A DNA stretch of 64,000 bases. It comes from Steroidobacteraceae bacterium. Its GTDB lineage: Bacteria; Pseudomonadota; Gammaproteobacteria; Steroidobacterales; Steroidobacteraceae. Below are positions 17,882-26,914 of this stretch, piece after piece. The position numbers and the translations under genes are program-made. Location of the stretch: NCBI GenBank assembly GCA_041395505.1, contig JAWLAG010000001.1:1612001-1676000 (forward strand), read 5' to 3'. The notes beneath the pieces are model-generated. The model was not told where the DNA came from, did no database searches, and was given only the letters and a program-made list of their open reading frames with translations. Numbering within the stretch: position 1 is the first letter of the stretch; each line of letters starts with the position of its first letter.

Positions 17882-19129
17882 ATGTTCTATCCCTTGCCCA
17901 TATTCGTCGGAATGCGCTACCTGCGCTCCGGCACGCAGCGATTCTTCGTATCCCTGATCTCGTTGCTCGCGCTGCTGGGCGTCGCGCTGGGTGTCGCTTC
18001 GTTGATTGTCATCCTGTCGGTAATGAATGGCCTCGAGGGCGAGTTGCGGGAACGACTCCTCAGCCTGAGTGCGCATGCCAGGGTTTATGAACGCGACGGG
18101 TCCTTGCCTGTCGACTGGAAGACGCTCGCGACGAAAATCCGCGAATTACCCGGCGTAGCGGGTGTCGCGCCATTTGTCGAGCAACAGGTGCTTGCCGTCC
18201 ACCAGCCTGATATGTTGCCCGTGCTCCTGCGGGGCATCGCTCCGGATCTTGACGGTTCCGTCACAGGCCTTGCGTCCATGCTGGTGCAGGGGCGAATGCA
18301 GGATTTGCAGCCAGGATCCGACCGGCTGATCCTGGGCAGCATAGTCGCCGAGCAGCTCGCCGTTGCCGTTGGCGATCAGGTCACGCTGCTCATACCGGCG
18401 GTGGCCGCGGATGGAACGCCGCTGCCGCGTCTGCGCGAGTTCACTGTCGCCGGAATTTTCGAGGCCGGTCTGCAGGATCACGACGCGACATTGATGGTGG
18501 CGGCGCTGGCAGACGTCGCGCAGCTGCTCCCTGGCGGCAATGTGCAAGGAGGCCTGCATTTGCGGTTTACCGATGCGCTGGCGGCGCCGCAGATTGCAGC
18601 TGCGATTGCCGCGGCTCTGCGACCGGGACTCGCGATAACCGACTGGACCGTCGATCACGCGAATTACTTCCGGGCAATCCGGATCGAGAAGACCATGATG
18701 ACGCTGATCCTGCTGCTCGCAGTGGCGGTTGCTGCTTTCAATATCGTGGCGATGCTGGTCATGGTCGTAACCGACAAGCGCACCGACATCGCAATCCTGC
18801 GCACGCAAGGCGCGCGCCCGTCTTCCGTGATGGCGATTTTCGCGACTCAGGGGCTTGCGATCGGTTGGCTCGGCGTTTGCCTTGGACTCATTCTCGGGGT
18901 CCTCGCTGCGCTCAACGTGGAGCCGATCCTGGGTTTTTTCGAAAGTGCATTCGGTTGGCATCTGATGGACGCGAGTGTCTATTACATTTCGAGCGTGCCG
19001 TCGGAACTGCATTGGTCGCAAGTCGGTGTGATCACCGTCGCCGCGTTGTTCATAACGGCATTGGCAACCATTTATCCGGCGTTGCGTGCAGCGCGGATCG
19101 CGCCAGCCGAAGCACTTCGATACGAGTAA
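17882..19129 (+). CDS. lolC: Lipoprotein-releasing ABC transporter permease LolC
   Basis: A 415-residue inner-membrane permease of the LolC/LolE family, which takes outer-membrane lipoproteins out of the inner membrane and hands them to LolA. It has one N-terminal helix (about 25-50, with the conserved LSVMNGLEGELRERLL just after it), a large periplasmic domain, and three C-terminal helices. FYPLPIFVGMRYLR at the start resembles LolC more than LolE. The frame is open further upstream, but the ATG at 17882 gives the family N-terminus. It is followed 4 bases later by a paralogue. Confidence 0.87.
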   Translation: MFYPLPIFVGMRYLRSGTQRFFVSLISLLALLGVALGVASLIVILSVMNGLEGELRERLLSLSAHARVYERDGSLPVDWKTLATKIRELPGVAGVAPFVEQQVLAVHQPDMLPVLLRGIAPDLDGSVTGLASMLVQGRMQDLQPGSDRLILGSIVAEQLAVAVGDQVTLLIPAVAADGTPLPRLREFTVAGIFEAGLQDHDATLMVAALADVAQLLPGGNVQGGLHLRFTDALAAPQIAAAIAAALRPGLAITDWTVDHANYFRAIRIEKTMMTLILLLAVAVAAFNIVAMLVMVVTDKRTDIAILRTQGARPSSVMAIFATQGLAIGWLGVCLGLILGVLAALNVEPILGFFESAFGWHLMDASVYYISSVPSELHWSQVGVITVAALFITALATIYPALRAARIAPAEALRYE

Positions 19130-19133
19130 GCGC

Positions 19134-20375
19134 ATGGCATACGAATGGCTGATTGGTACACGCTATATGCGTTCGACGCATCGGCGGGGATTCGTGTCCT
19201 TCGTCGCGCTCATGTCGGTGCTCGGGCTGATGCTTGGAGTTGCCGTATTGATCGTCGTGCTGTCGGTCATGAACGGCTTCGAGGGCGAGCTGCGGCAACG
19301 AATTCTCTCGGTTACATCGCACGCGACGCTGATGGGACTCGAGGGCAGTTTGCCGCAATGGGAGTCGGCCCGCCGCCGGGCATTGGCCAGCACGGGCGTT
19401 GAGGCCGCCGTACCCTATGTCGAAGCTCAGGCGATGCTGGCGATGGGCGGACGGGTCCTCGGCGCAACCGTTCGTGGCATCGATGTCGCGGCGGAACGCG
19501 CCACACTTGGCCTCCTCGGCAGATTCCAATCTGGCTCGGCCGATTCCCTCGTCGCGGGCGATTACGCGATTGCGCTCGGCGATGCGCTCGCAAAAGAACT
19601 CAACGCATCGGTAGGCGACAGCCTGGTTGTGATAACCCCGCAAGGCACGGCGACGCCGGGCGGAATCATGCCGCGAATGCGCCGCTTCCGGGTCAGTGGG
19701 ATATTCAGCTCCGGCATGTATGAGTTCGACCGTGGCCTCGCCCTGGTCAACATCGACGATGCGCGACGCCTGTACAATATGGGCGATTCGGTTACAGGCA
19801 TCCGCCTGACGCTCGATGATCCATTGCAAGCGCCGGGCACGGTGCGTCAGCTCGCTCTTGAGCTTGGCGGCGGGTACTTCGTGAGCGACTGGACCCGCAA
19901 CCATGCAAATTTCTTTCGCTCGATTCAACTTACCAAATCGCTCATGTTCTTCATTTTGATGTTGATCGTCGCCGTCGCCGCTTTCAATATCATCGCGACA
20001 CTGGTAATGATCGTCAAAGAGAAGCGGGGTGACGTCGCGATTCTGCGCAGCATGGGCGCGGCGCCGCGCAATATTCTTCTGACTTTCACCGTACAGGGCG
20101 TATTGATTGGCGTCCTCGGCACCTTGTTCGGAGTTTTGCTCGGTGCGACGATTGCACACAACCTGGAGAGGCTGGTGCATTCGGTGGAACGAGCCTTCGG
20201 AGTCCGCTTCCTTGACCCAAAAGTATATTTCATGAGCGATCTTCCCGCGTATGTGCAATGGCCCGATGTCCTGCAGGTGTCGGCCATCGCGCTGCTGCTT
20301 TGCGCCGTCGGCACGCTCTACCCGGCATGGACCGCTTCGCGTGCCCAACCCGCAGAGGCGTTGCGACATGACTGA
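19134..20375 (+). CDS. lolE: Lipoprotein-releasing ABC transporter permease LolE
   Basis: A 413-residue permease clearly related to the gene before it (both carry LSVMNGxEGELRxR after the first helix and VAVAAFNIxAxLVM near the second). The segment NGFEGELRQRILSVTSHATL is closer to LolE. Four membrane helices flank a periplasmic domain of about 200 residues. It overlaps lolD by 8 bases. Having two distinct permeases side by side, rather than a single LolF, suggests a heterodimeric LolCE complex. Confidence 0.87.
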   Translation: MAYEWLIGTRYMRSTHRRGFVSFVALMSVLGLMLGVAVLIVVLSVMNGFEGELRQRILSVTSHATLMGLEGSLPQWESARRRALASTGVEAAVPYVEAQAMLAMGGRVLGATVRGIDVAAERATLGLLGRFQSGSADSLVAGDYAIALGDALAKELNASVGDSLVVITPQGTATPGGIMPRMRRFRVSGIFSSGMYEFDRGLALVNIDDARRLYNMGDSVTGIRLTLDDPLQAPGTVRQLALELGGGYFVSDWTRNHANFFRSIQLTKSLMFFILMLIVAVAAFNIIATLVMIVKEKRGDVAILRSMGAAPRNILLTFTVQGVLIGVLGTLFGVLLGATIAHNLERLVHSVERAFGVRFLDPKVYFMSDLPAYVQWPDVLQVSAIALLLCAVGTLYPAWTASRAQPAEALRHD

Positions 20376-21054
20376 GCAGGTCATGCAGGCGACGGGCCTG
20401 CGCCGTGAATTTCGTCAAGGATCGAGCGTGCTGCAGGTGCTTTGCGGGGTTGACTTCAACGTGGCTCGTGGCGAGCGCATTGCAATCATCGGAGCCTCGG
20501 GTTCGGGGAAGACGACTCTGCTGCAGATACTGGGCGGCCTCGACAAGCCCGACGCCGGCACCGTCAGGATAGACGGTCGCGACATACACGACATGAACGA
20601 AGCGGATCGTTCACGGCTTCGCAATCAGACCATGGGGTTCGTATACCAGTTCCATCATTTGTTGCCGGAATTCTCTGCATTGGAGAATGTTGCCATGCCG
20701 CTCCTGGTGCGGCGCGAACCGATCGCGGCCGCGAGGCGGGCGGCAACCGAGCTGCTGTGCCGTGTAGGGCTCGAGAACCGCCTCGACCACCGACCGCACC
20801 AACTGTCGGGTGGCGAGCGTCAGCGTGCGGCGGTGGCGAGAGCGCTCGTCGGCGGACCAGCCATCGTGCTTGCGGATGAGCCGACTGGCAATCTGGATCA
20901 CCGCAACGCCGAGCAGGTCTTCCAGATGATGCTGGATCTCAATCGCGAACTCGCCACCAGTCTGGTCGTAGTCACACACGATACGGCGTTGGCGGCAAGA
21001 ATGGACCGTCAGGTCCAGCTGCAGGATGGAATATTGGTCGATTCGCCCGCTTAG
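20368..21054 (+). CDS. lolD: Lipoprotein-releasing ABC transporter ATP-binding protein LolD
   Basis: A 228-residue ATPase that powers the LolCDE complex. Walker A is GASGSGKTTLL, the Q-loop region is TMGFVYQFHHLLPEFSALENV (a LolD feature), the signature is LSGGERQRAAVARAL, and Walker B is VLADEPTGNLD. The start is set by the 8-base overlap with lolE. Its TAG stop directly abuts the stop of the convergent DUF2062 gene with no base between. Confidence 0.94.
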   Translation: MTEQVMQATGLRREFRQGSSVLQVLCGVDFNVARGERIAIIGASGSGKTTLLQILGGLDKPDAGTVRIDGRDIHDMNEADRSRLRNQTMGFVYQFHHLLPEFSALENVAMPLLVRREPIAAARRAATELLCRVGLENRLDHRPHQLSGGERQRAAVARALVGGPAIVLADEPTGNLDHRNAEQVFQMMLDLNRELATSLVVVTHDTALAARMDRQVQLQDGILVDSPA

Positions 21055-21567
21055 TCAGACCTGGGAGACGCGGCGTGTGCGATATCGTCGGATCGTGCGC
21101 CATCGCCAAAGCAATTCGAGAATCAACCAGCTGAGCACGGCTCCTGTCAATGCGCACACGGCGCAACCGGTCAGGAAGGCGCGCCACATTGGCCCCAAGC
21201 CATGCTGTAGCCACGACCACGACAGTTCAAAGTGGAATGGCCCCTGCTGCCCCACCAGAAACGTTCCAACGCGATAGGCAAAGTAATAGACAGGTACGAC
21301 GGTCAACGGATTGACCAACATGACGGTTGCGAAGATCGTCGCGACGTTCAATCGTGCGACGATCGCCACCAGAGCGGCCAGTGGCAGGTGTATCGGCAAT
21401 GGTACGAAGCAGATGGCGATGCCGGCGGCCACGGCGCCGGTAATGCTGCGACGCTGCATCGACCACAGGCGCGAATCGCCAACGAAACGCCAGACCGGGC
21501 GCAAATACCAGCGCCCGCCCAGTCGTTCGATGCGCGGACGAAGCTTTTTGATCCATTTGCGGGCCAT
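21055..21567 (-). CDS. DUF2062 membrane protein
   Basis: A 170-residue protein with a basic N-terminus (ARKWIKKLRPR), then RRSITGAVAAGIAICFVPLPIHLPLA, the DUF2062 hallmark, and at least three hydrophobic helices. The family is widespread in proteobacteria, often near comEC or lol genes, without a proven function. It is convergent with lolD (adjacent stops) and divergent from comEC, 59 bases away. Confidence 0.85.
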   Translation of the reverse strand: MARKWIKKLRPRIERLGGRWYLRPVWRFVGDSRLWSMQRRSITGAVAAGIAICFVPLPIHLPLAALVAIVARLNVATIFATVMLVNPLTVVPVYYFAYRVGTFLVGQQGPFHFELSWSWLQHGLGPMWRAFLTGCAVCALTGAVLSWLILELLWRWRTIRRYRTRRVSQV

Positions 21568-21626
21568 TTGCCGGCGTCACGGTACCATGGCCTTGGGGTT
21601 GCGCCTACCAGCGCGCCATTGCGTTC

Positions 21627-23906
21627 GTGACCGCGCTCGCACATTGCGCAGTCTTTTTCGTTTGCGGCGAGTTGTTGCAACTGCAGCTGGCGTCGGCGGT
21701 TGCCGTGCCCAGGTGGATTTCCGTCGCAACGATCCTGGCGCTCGCGCTCGCCCATCTCGCGGCGCTTCGAATGGGCGGAAGGAACTTTCTGCATTGGCTG
21801 GTTTTGCCGCTGCTCGCGGCAGCGGCTGGTTTCATTCATATGCAAGGCGAGGTCGCTCGCTACCTCGCCGGGCGTTGGCCGCGTGCCGACGATGGGCAGC
21901 GCATACTCGCTGAGGTAATAGTCGAGTCCATACCCTCACGCGATGAGCGCGGAGTCGGTTTTCTTGGCATTGCCGCTGCCAAGGGCAAAACATGGCGCAC
22001 CCGGATTACCTGGAGCGAGCCCTGGCGAGATCCGCCACGATTGGGCGAGCAGTGGCAGTTCGTTCTTGCAATGCAAGCGCCGACCGGTTTCGCGAACCCC
22101 GGCGATGTTGCCCGCGCGAAGGCAAGGTTGCGTGAGGGTATCCATGCGATCGCGCGAGTCGTGCCGTCGGCGCTCAACCGGCGACTCACGACCGCGGGTT
22201 CACCGATTGCAAGGGTGCGCCAGCAGGTTGCGGAACACGTCGCCGCAACCATTGCCGATCGCGACGCCGCGGCGCTCCTCGCGGCGCTTGCCGTTGGCGC
22301 AACGCAGGACATGTCATCCGAGCAATGGCAGGTCTTCGCGGCCACGTCGACGACGCATCTGGTTGCGATTTCCGGCATGCACGTCACGATCTTCGCCGTC
22401 GTCATGTTCGCTCTGGCACGGCGCCTGTGGCGTGCGCTCGGGCTCGCAAGAGCCGGATTGCAGCGTGACAACTTTGCGATGATCTTGGCACTCGGCAGTG
22501 CGACCTGCTATGCAATGCTGGCTGGCGCGTCGATCCCGACGCTGCGGACATTGCTGATGCTCGGGCTTTTCTATCTGGCGCGACTCACGGGCCGTGCAGC
22601 ACAACCTGCAAGCGTCCTTGCCGCCGCCGCCGTCTTGCTGCTCGTATGTGATCCGACCGCGGTACTTGCGGCCGGCTTCTGGCTGTCCTTCGTCGCCGTC
22701 GGCCTCATTCTTTTTGTTGCAGAGAAGGGGCTGTCCGAACGCGGTGATTGGCGACAGAGCCTCACGCTGCAGTGGTGGATAGGCATCGGCCTGCTGCCGT
22801 TGTGTTCGTATTTCTTCGCGACCGTGCCCGTGATCGGCTTGGCGGTCAATTTGCTGGCGATCCCGGTTTTTGGATTCCTGCTCGTTCCGCTCGTGCTGGT
22901 CGCTACCGTGGCGTTGGCCGTGACGCCTGTATGCAGCACCTGGCTGTTCACTATGGCCTGGCGTGTCCATGACATTTTCTGGCCTGTGCTCGACTGGGCA
23001 GCCCTGCATGGTCGGATCGCAGGAGCTTCCGGGCTCGATGGGATTGCGCTACTGGTGATCGCGACCCTGGCGCCCCTCATGATCCTTGCGGTTCCCTGGC
23101 GGCTGCGTGCCGCCGCCTGCCTTGCCGTGTTGTTGCTGCTCGGTTCCAGGTCGGAGTCGCCCGCCGCTGGTGAGGCCATTGTGACTTTTCTGGATGTCGG
23201 CGATTCTGTTTCGATCATCGTGCGTACGCGTCGACATGCCCTGGTGTACGGGACCGGCGAGCGCTACCGCAGTGCAGGCCGTGTCAGCGAGACTGTCGTG
23301 TTGCCGCAGCTGCATCGCGCCAATCTGGGTCGGGTCGATCGCCTCGTGGTGCCACGACTGAGCCCCGATCGTGCTGCCGGTGCGGGTGAAATGCAGGGCC
23401 AGCTGGAGATCAGGGAGGTCCTCACCGAGCGCAACTGGCAAATGGCGAACCGTGCCGCGCTACGCTGCCCGGAGACCGGTGAATGGCAATGGGACGGCAT
23501 CTGGTTCCGGTTCCTGCACGGCAGCGATAGCTGTGTGCTGCTGCTCGGCAGCGGCAGCGACTGCCTGCTTCTCGCGAGCGCCGTACGTGTCGAGCATGAG
23601 CCGGTGATTGCAAGGCAAATCGGCTGCAACGTGATGTTATTGCTCGTGCCGCGCTCCGGCGCGGCCGATACAGCGGGTGGGGGCTTCGAGCGTGGACTGC
23701 ATCCGCGTTACGCCATTTTGAGTGCGTCGGCCAGCGGCAGGCGCGTGCGTAGCGTCGCATCCAGCGCGGCCCGCTGGCGTGCCGCCGGTGCCAAAGTGCT
23801 CACCACGGGCGAGAGCGGCGCCATCACCATGCGACTGGGATCGACCGGCCTTACCGAGCCACAGGGCGAGCGCGAGCGCCGGCGAGGATTCTGGCGAGGC
23901 TGGTGA
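21627..23906 (+). CDS. comEC: ComEC/Rec2-family DNA uptake channel protein
   Basis: A 759-residue polytopic protein. Residues 1-170 hold N-terminal helices and a DUF4131-like domain; residues about 190-470 form the competence channel domain (ALAVGATQDMSSEQWQVFAATSTTHLVAISGMH is the family landmark); residues about 510-745 correspond to the metallo-beta-lactamase-like domain, entered by FLDVGDSVSIIV. Its metal-binding histidines are missing: where relatives read SHPxxDH, this protein has PRLSPDR. The protein probably still conducts single-stranded DNA across the inner membrane; nuclease activity from this domain is doubtful. Start is GTG at 21627. Confidence 0.88.
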   Translation: MTALAHCAVFFVCGELLQLQLASAVAVPRWISVATILALALAHLAALRMGGRNFLHWLVLPLLAAAAGFIHMQGEVARYLAGRWPRADDGQRILAEVIVESIPSRDERGVGFLGIAAAKGKTWRTRITWSEPWRDPPRLGEQWQFVLAMQAPTGFANPGDVARAKARLREGIHAIARVVPSALNRRLTTAGSPIARVRQQVAEHVAATIADRDAAALLAALAVGATQDMSSEQWQVFAATSTTHLVAISGMHVTIFAVVMFALARRLWRALGLARAGLQRDNFAMILALGSATCYAMLAGASIPTLRTLLMLGLFYLARLTGRAAQPASVLAAAAVLLLVCDPTAVLAAGFWLSFVAVGLILFVAEKGLSERGDWRQSLTLQWWIGIGLLPLCSYFFATVPVIGLAVNLLAIPVFGFLLVPLVLVATVALAVTPVCSTWLFTMAWRVHDIFWPVLDWAALHGRIAGASGLDGIALLVIATLAPLMILAVPWRLRAAACLAVLLLLGSRSESPAAGEAIVTFLDVGDSVSIIVRTRRHALVYGTGERYRSAGRVSETVVLPQLHRANLGRVDRLVVPRLSPDRAAGAGEMQGQLEIREVLTERNWQMANRAALRCPETGEWQWDGIWFRFLHGSDSCVLLLGSGSDCLLLASAVRVEHEPVIARQIGCNVMLLLVPRSGAADTAGGGFERGLHPRYAILSASASGRRVRSVASSAARWRAAGAKVLTTGESGAITMRLGSTGLTEPQGERERRRGFWRGW

Positions 23907-24067
23907 GCCTGGTCGGCTTGCGGATCCTTGCTCAAGGCCCCGTGAACGGCCTATCTCCTGTGCCAGGGCCGAAAACCCTCGAGATCGTGTGTCCTGGAAA
24001 GCGTGCTGGCGGACGCCTGGTGTCCAGTGGGCTCCTGAGGTGGGTTCTAGCTCAGGTTGCCCTTAGG

Positions 24068-24073
24068 TATGAT
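24068..24073 (+). promoter_or_regulatory. Candidate -10 element for exbB-exbD-msbA-lpxK
   Basis: TATGAT lies about 31 bases before the preferred exbB start, in a 198-base gap after comEC. The -35 region at 17 bases (TTCTAG) is poor. The hexamer overlaps an upstream in-frame ATG (24069), which argues against that ATG as the start. Nothing else is visible in the gap. Confidence 0.35.
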
Positions 24074-24104
24074 GGCGCCGGTCGCAGTTTCCGGATCGTC
24101 ACCA

Positions 24105-24725
24105 ATGTGGGAAATTTTTCGAGCTGGCGGGCCATTGATGTGGCCGATACTGTTGTGCTCCATCATCGCCGCCGCCATCATCCTCGAGCGGCTCTGGACG
24201 CTGCAGGATCGACGTGTCATGCCGCGTGACCTCGTCAAGAAGGTCTGGCAAATGGTCGAGGCGGACCAGATCAACGAAAAGGTGATCGAGCGCCTGCAAA
24301 AAAGTTCGCCATTGGGCGAGGTGCTCGCGGCCGGACTGGCCAATCGTCATCGCGCGCGCGAGGTCATGATGGAGCGGCTCGAGGATACGGGGAGACACGT
24401 CATCCACAGCCTCGAGCGCTATCTCAACACGCTTGGCACGATTGCCGGCATCGCGCCGCTGCTTGGTCTGCTGGGTACGGTGACCGGCATCATCAAGGCC
24501 TTCAATGCCATTACCCAGGGCGGCATGGGCAATCCGCAAATGCTCTCTGGCGGTATTGCGGAAGCGCTGTTGACGACAGCGGCGGGGCTGTCGGTCGCGA
24601 TCCCGGCGCTGATTGGTTATCGATACCTGCGCGGCAAGGTTGATCGCATCGTGATCGAAATGGAAAAGGACGCGATTGCACTCGCCGAGGCGGTCGAAAA
24701 CACCGCGTCGCGACGGGCGAGCTGA
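24105..24725 (+). CDS. exbB: MotA/TolQ/ExbB-family proton channel protein
   Basis: A 206-residue inner-membrane protein with three helices (about residues 8-26, 110-135, 150-175). It has the family core GIAPLLGLLGTVTGIIKAF and the third-helix segment ALLTTAAGLSVAIPAL. Together with ExbD it forms a proton-driven motor. In-frame starts at 24057 (TTG), 24069 and 24072 are possible, but MWEIFRAGGPLMWPILLCS is the usual ExbB N-terminus. No TonB or TonB-dependent receptor lies nearby; the msbA-lpxK context suggests it serves the envelope generally. Confidence 0.88.
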   Translation: MWEIFRAGGPLMWPILLCSIIAAAIILERLWTLQDRRVMPRDLVKKVWQMVEADQINEKVIERLQKSSPLGEVLAAGLANRHRAREVMMERLEDTGRHVIHSLERYLNTLGTIAGIAPLLGLLGTVTGIIKAFNAITQGGMGNPQMLSGGIAEALLTTAAGLSVAIPALIGYRYLRGKVDRIVIEMEKDAIALAEAVENTASRRAS

Positions 24726-24729
24726 ATAG

Positions 24730-25158
24730 ATGAATCTCAAGCCACGCCGATCGGAGGAGCCAGAAGTCAACCTGACTTCGCTGATCGACGTGGTTCTCCT
24801 GCTGGTCGTGTTCTTCATGTTGTCCTCGACATTCATCGACGAGGGACGCGTCAAAATCAAACTTCCAGAAGCCAACGCCAGCAAGGCCGTAAAGTCTGCG
24901 ACCGAGCCTCTGGTCATTACCGTGACCCGGGAAGGTGTGTATCGTCTCAACGACCGGGAGCTGGTCAACTCGAGTGCTGCAACGCTGCGCAATGGCATCG
25001 TCAAGCTGGTTGGCGATGAGCGCAATGTCAGGGTGACGATACGCGCCGATGCCGATTCTCGCCATCAGGCCGTTGTTACGGTCATGGACGTGCTCAGCAA
25101 GCTTGGATTCGGGCAGATCAACATTGCCACGGTAGAGTCAACCGCAGGATCGCCTTGA
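24730..25158 (+). CDS. exbD: ExbD/TolR-family transport protein
   Basis: A 142-residue partner of ExbB with a short cytoplasmic tail, one transmembrane helix (about residues 18-37) containing the essential Asp in LTSLIDVVLLLVVFFM, and a periplasmic peptidoglycan-facing domain. It follows exbB by 4 bases, and its TGA overlaps the TTG start of msbA. Confidence 0.9.
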   Translation: MNLKPRRSEEPEVNLTSLIDVVLLLVVFFMLSSTFIDEGRVKIKLPEANASKAVKSATEPLVITVTREGVYRLNDRELVNSSAATLRNGIVKLVGDERNVRVTIRADADSRHQAVVTVMDVLSKLGFGQINIATVESTAGSP

Positions 25159-26903
25159 GTCAATCGATCGAGACTGACAGCGCAACGCAGGTCTACAAGC
25201 GACTGCTGGGTTATGCCCGGCGCCACCTGGGCCGTTTCGCGATCGGCGTCGTGGGTATGGTGTTGTTTGCGCTGACAGACACGGCATTCGCATGGCTGGT
25301 CAAGGAATTCCTCAACGGCGCATTCGTCGAGCGTAACCTCGACATCCTGTGGTTCGTGCCTGCCGGCATCGTGGCGCTATTCTTCCTGCGCGGCCTCGGC
25401 GACTACACGGCCAACTATTTTCCCGGTTGGGTCGGCCGCCAGGTAATCCGCGCCTTGCGAGGCGAGCTGTTCGCGAAATATCTGCGTCTGCCGGTGTCCT
25501 ATCATGACAACGCGACCTCCGCGCAGTTGTTGTCGCGGCTGACCTATAACACCGAGTTGGTTGCGGAAGCCGCAACCAACGCATTGACCGTGCTGATTCG
25601 CGACCTGTTGTCGATCGTCGGTCTGTTCGGCTGGTTGTTCTACCTCAACTGGCAGCTCACGGCGGTTGTACTGGCCATCGCGCCGGTAATCGCCTGGCTC
25701 ATTCAGCGCATCAATCGGCAATTTCGACGTTACAGCACGCGGATCCAGAATTCGATGGGTGATGTGACCCGGGTTGCGAAGGAGGCCCTCGAAGCGACGC
25801 GTCTGATCAAGGTCGCGAATGCGCAAACACATGAGCAGCAGTTGTTCGCCGCCGCCAATGAGCTCAACCGACACACCAATACGCGCCTCATCGGCGCCAA
25901 GGCGATGGCAAATCCCGTCGTACAGCTGGTTGCCGCTGCGGCGTTGGCCGGCGTACTGCACTTTGCCATCCGCCAGGTGCTTGATCACACCATGCCCGTG
26001 GGGGACTTCATGTCCTACCTGACGGCCTTGCTGATGGTTACGGCGCCGCTTCGCAGGTTGGTCAACGTGGCCGGTCCGATCCAGCAGGGGATTGCGGCCG
26101 GGCAAAGCATCTTCTCCATCCTCGACGAAAAAGAGGAACCGGAGGGCGGCAGTTTGGGGATCGACCGCTGTCGGGGTGACATCGAATTTCGCGCGGTTGA
26201 TTTCTCCTACGACGGCGACAAGGGCAAGGCGCTGCATGGCGTCAATCTGGCCGTCACTGCCGGTTCGACGGTGGCCATCGTGGGTCGCTCAGGCAGCGGC
26301 AAATCGACGTTGGTGAGTTTGTTGCCGCGATTCTACGATCCGGTCGCTGGGCAGATACTGCTCGATGGCGTTGATATACAGGATTACCAGCTTGCCGATC
26401 TACGCTCCCAGTTCGCACTCGTCACGCAGGACGTCGTACTGTTCAATGACAGCATTCGCGCCAATATCGCGTTCAACCTGACCGGCGCCGACGACGCGGC
26501 GATCGAATCGGCCGCACGGGCCGCTCACGTCATGGAATTCGTGGCCGACCTGCCGCAGGGGCTCGATACCATGGTCGGCGACAAGGGCGTGTTGCTGTCA
26601 GGCGGTCAGCGGCAACGCATTTCCATTGCGCGCGCCATTGTCAAACAGGCACCGGTTTTGATTCTCGACGAGGCGACGTCGGCGCTCGATAGCGAGTCGG
26701 AGCGGCGCATTCAAGAAGCGTTGTCGCACTTGATGAGCGGTCGCACGACCTTCGTCATCGCGCACCGGTTATCGACGATTGAACAGGCGGATTTGATCGT
26801 CGTCATGCACGAAGGGCGCATTGTCGAGCAGGGCGGTCACGCCGATCTTCTTGCGCGCAACAATCTCTATGCGCAATTGCACCGTCTGCAATTCGCTGTC
26901 TAG
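25155..26903 (+). CDS. msbA: Lipid A export ATP-binding/permease protein MsbA
   Basis: A 582-residue half-transporter that flips core-lipid A to the outer leaflet of the inner membrane. Six helices occupy about residues 20-310; the ATPase has Walker A VGRSGSGKS, signature LSGGQRQRISIARAI, Walker B VLILDEATSALD and the switch His in VIAHRLST. The start is TTG at 25155, overlapping the exbD stop as TTGA. Length equals E. coli MsbA (582). Being followed by lpxK, as in E. coli, supports the assignment over other ABC exporters. Confidence 0.93.
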   Translation: MSQSIETDSATQVYKRLLGYARRHLGRFAIGVVGMVLFALTDTAFAWLVKEFLNGAFVERNLDILWFVPAGIVALFFLRGLGDYTANYFPGWVGRQVIRALRGELFAKYLRLPVSYHDNATSAQLLSRLTYNTELVAEAATNALTVLIRDLLSIVGLFGWLFYLNWQLTAVVLAIAPVIAWLIQRINRQFRRYSTRIQNSMGDVTRVAKEALEATRLIKVANAQTHEQQLFAAANELNRHTNTRLIGAKAMANPVVQLVAAAALAGVLHFAIRQVLDHTMPVGDFMSYLTALLMVTAPLRRLVNVAGPIQQGIAAGQSIFSILDEKEEPEGGSLGIDRCRGDIEFRAVDFSYDGDKGKALHGVNLAVTAGSTVAIVGRSGSGKSTLVSLLPRFYDPVAGQILLDGVDIQDYQLADLRSQFALVTQDVVLFNDSIRANIAFNLTGADDAAIESAARAAHVMEFVADLPQGLDTMVGDKGVLLSGGQRQRISIARAIVKQAPVLILDEATSALDSESERRIQEALSHLMSGRTTFVIAHRLSTIEQADLIVVMHEGRIVEQGGHADLLARNNLYAQLHRLQFAV

Positions 26904-26914
26904 CGGTTCCGCGA

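Noticed and set aside
24057..24104. Earlier exbB starts (TTG 24057, ATG 24069 and 24072)
   Set aside because: ExbB relatives begin at the MWE.F..GG segment, and a -10-like TATGAT overlaps the ATG at 24069.
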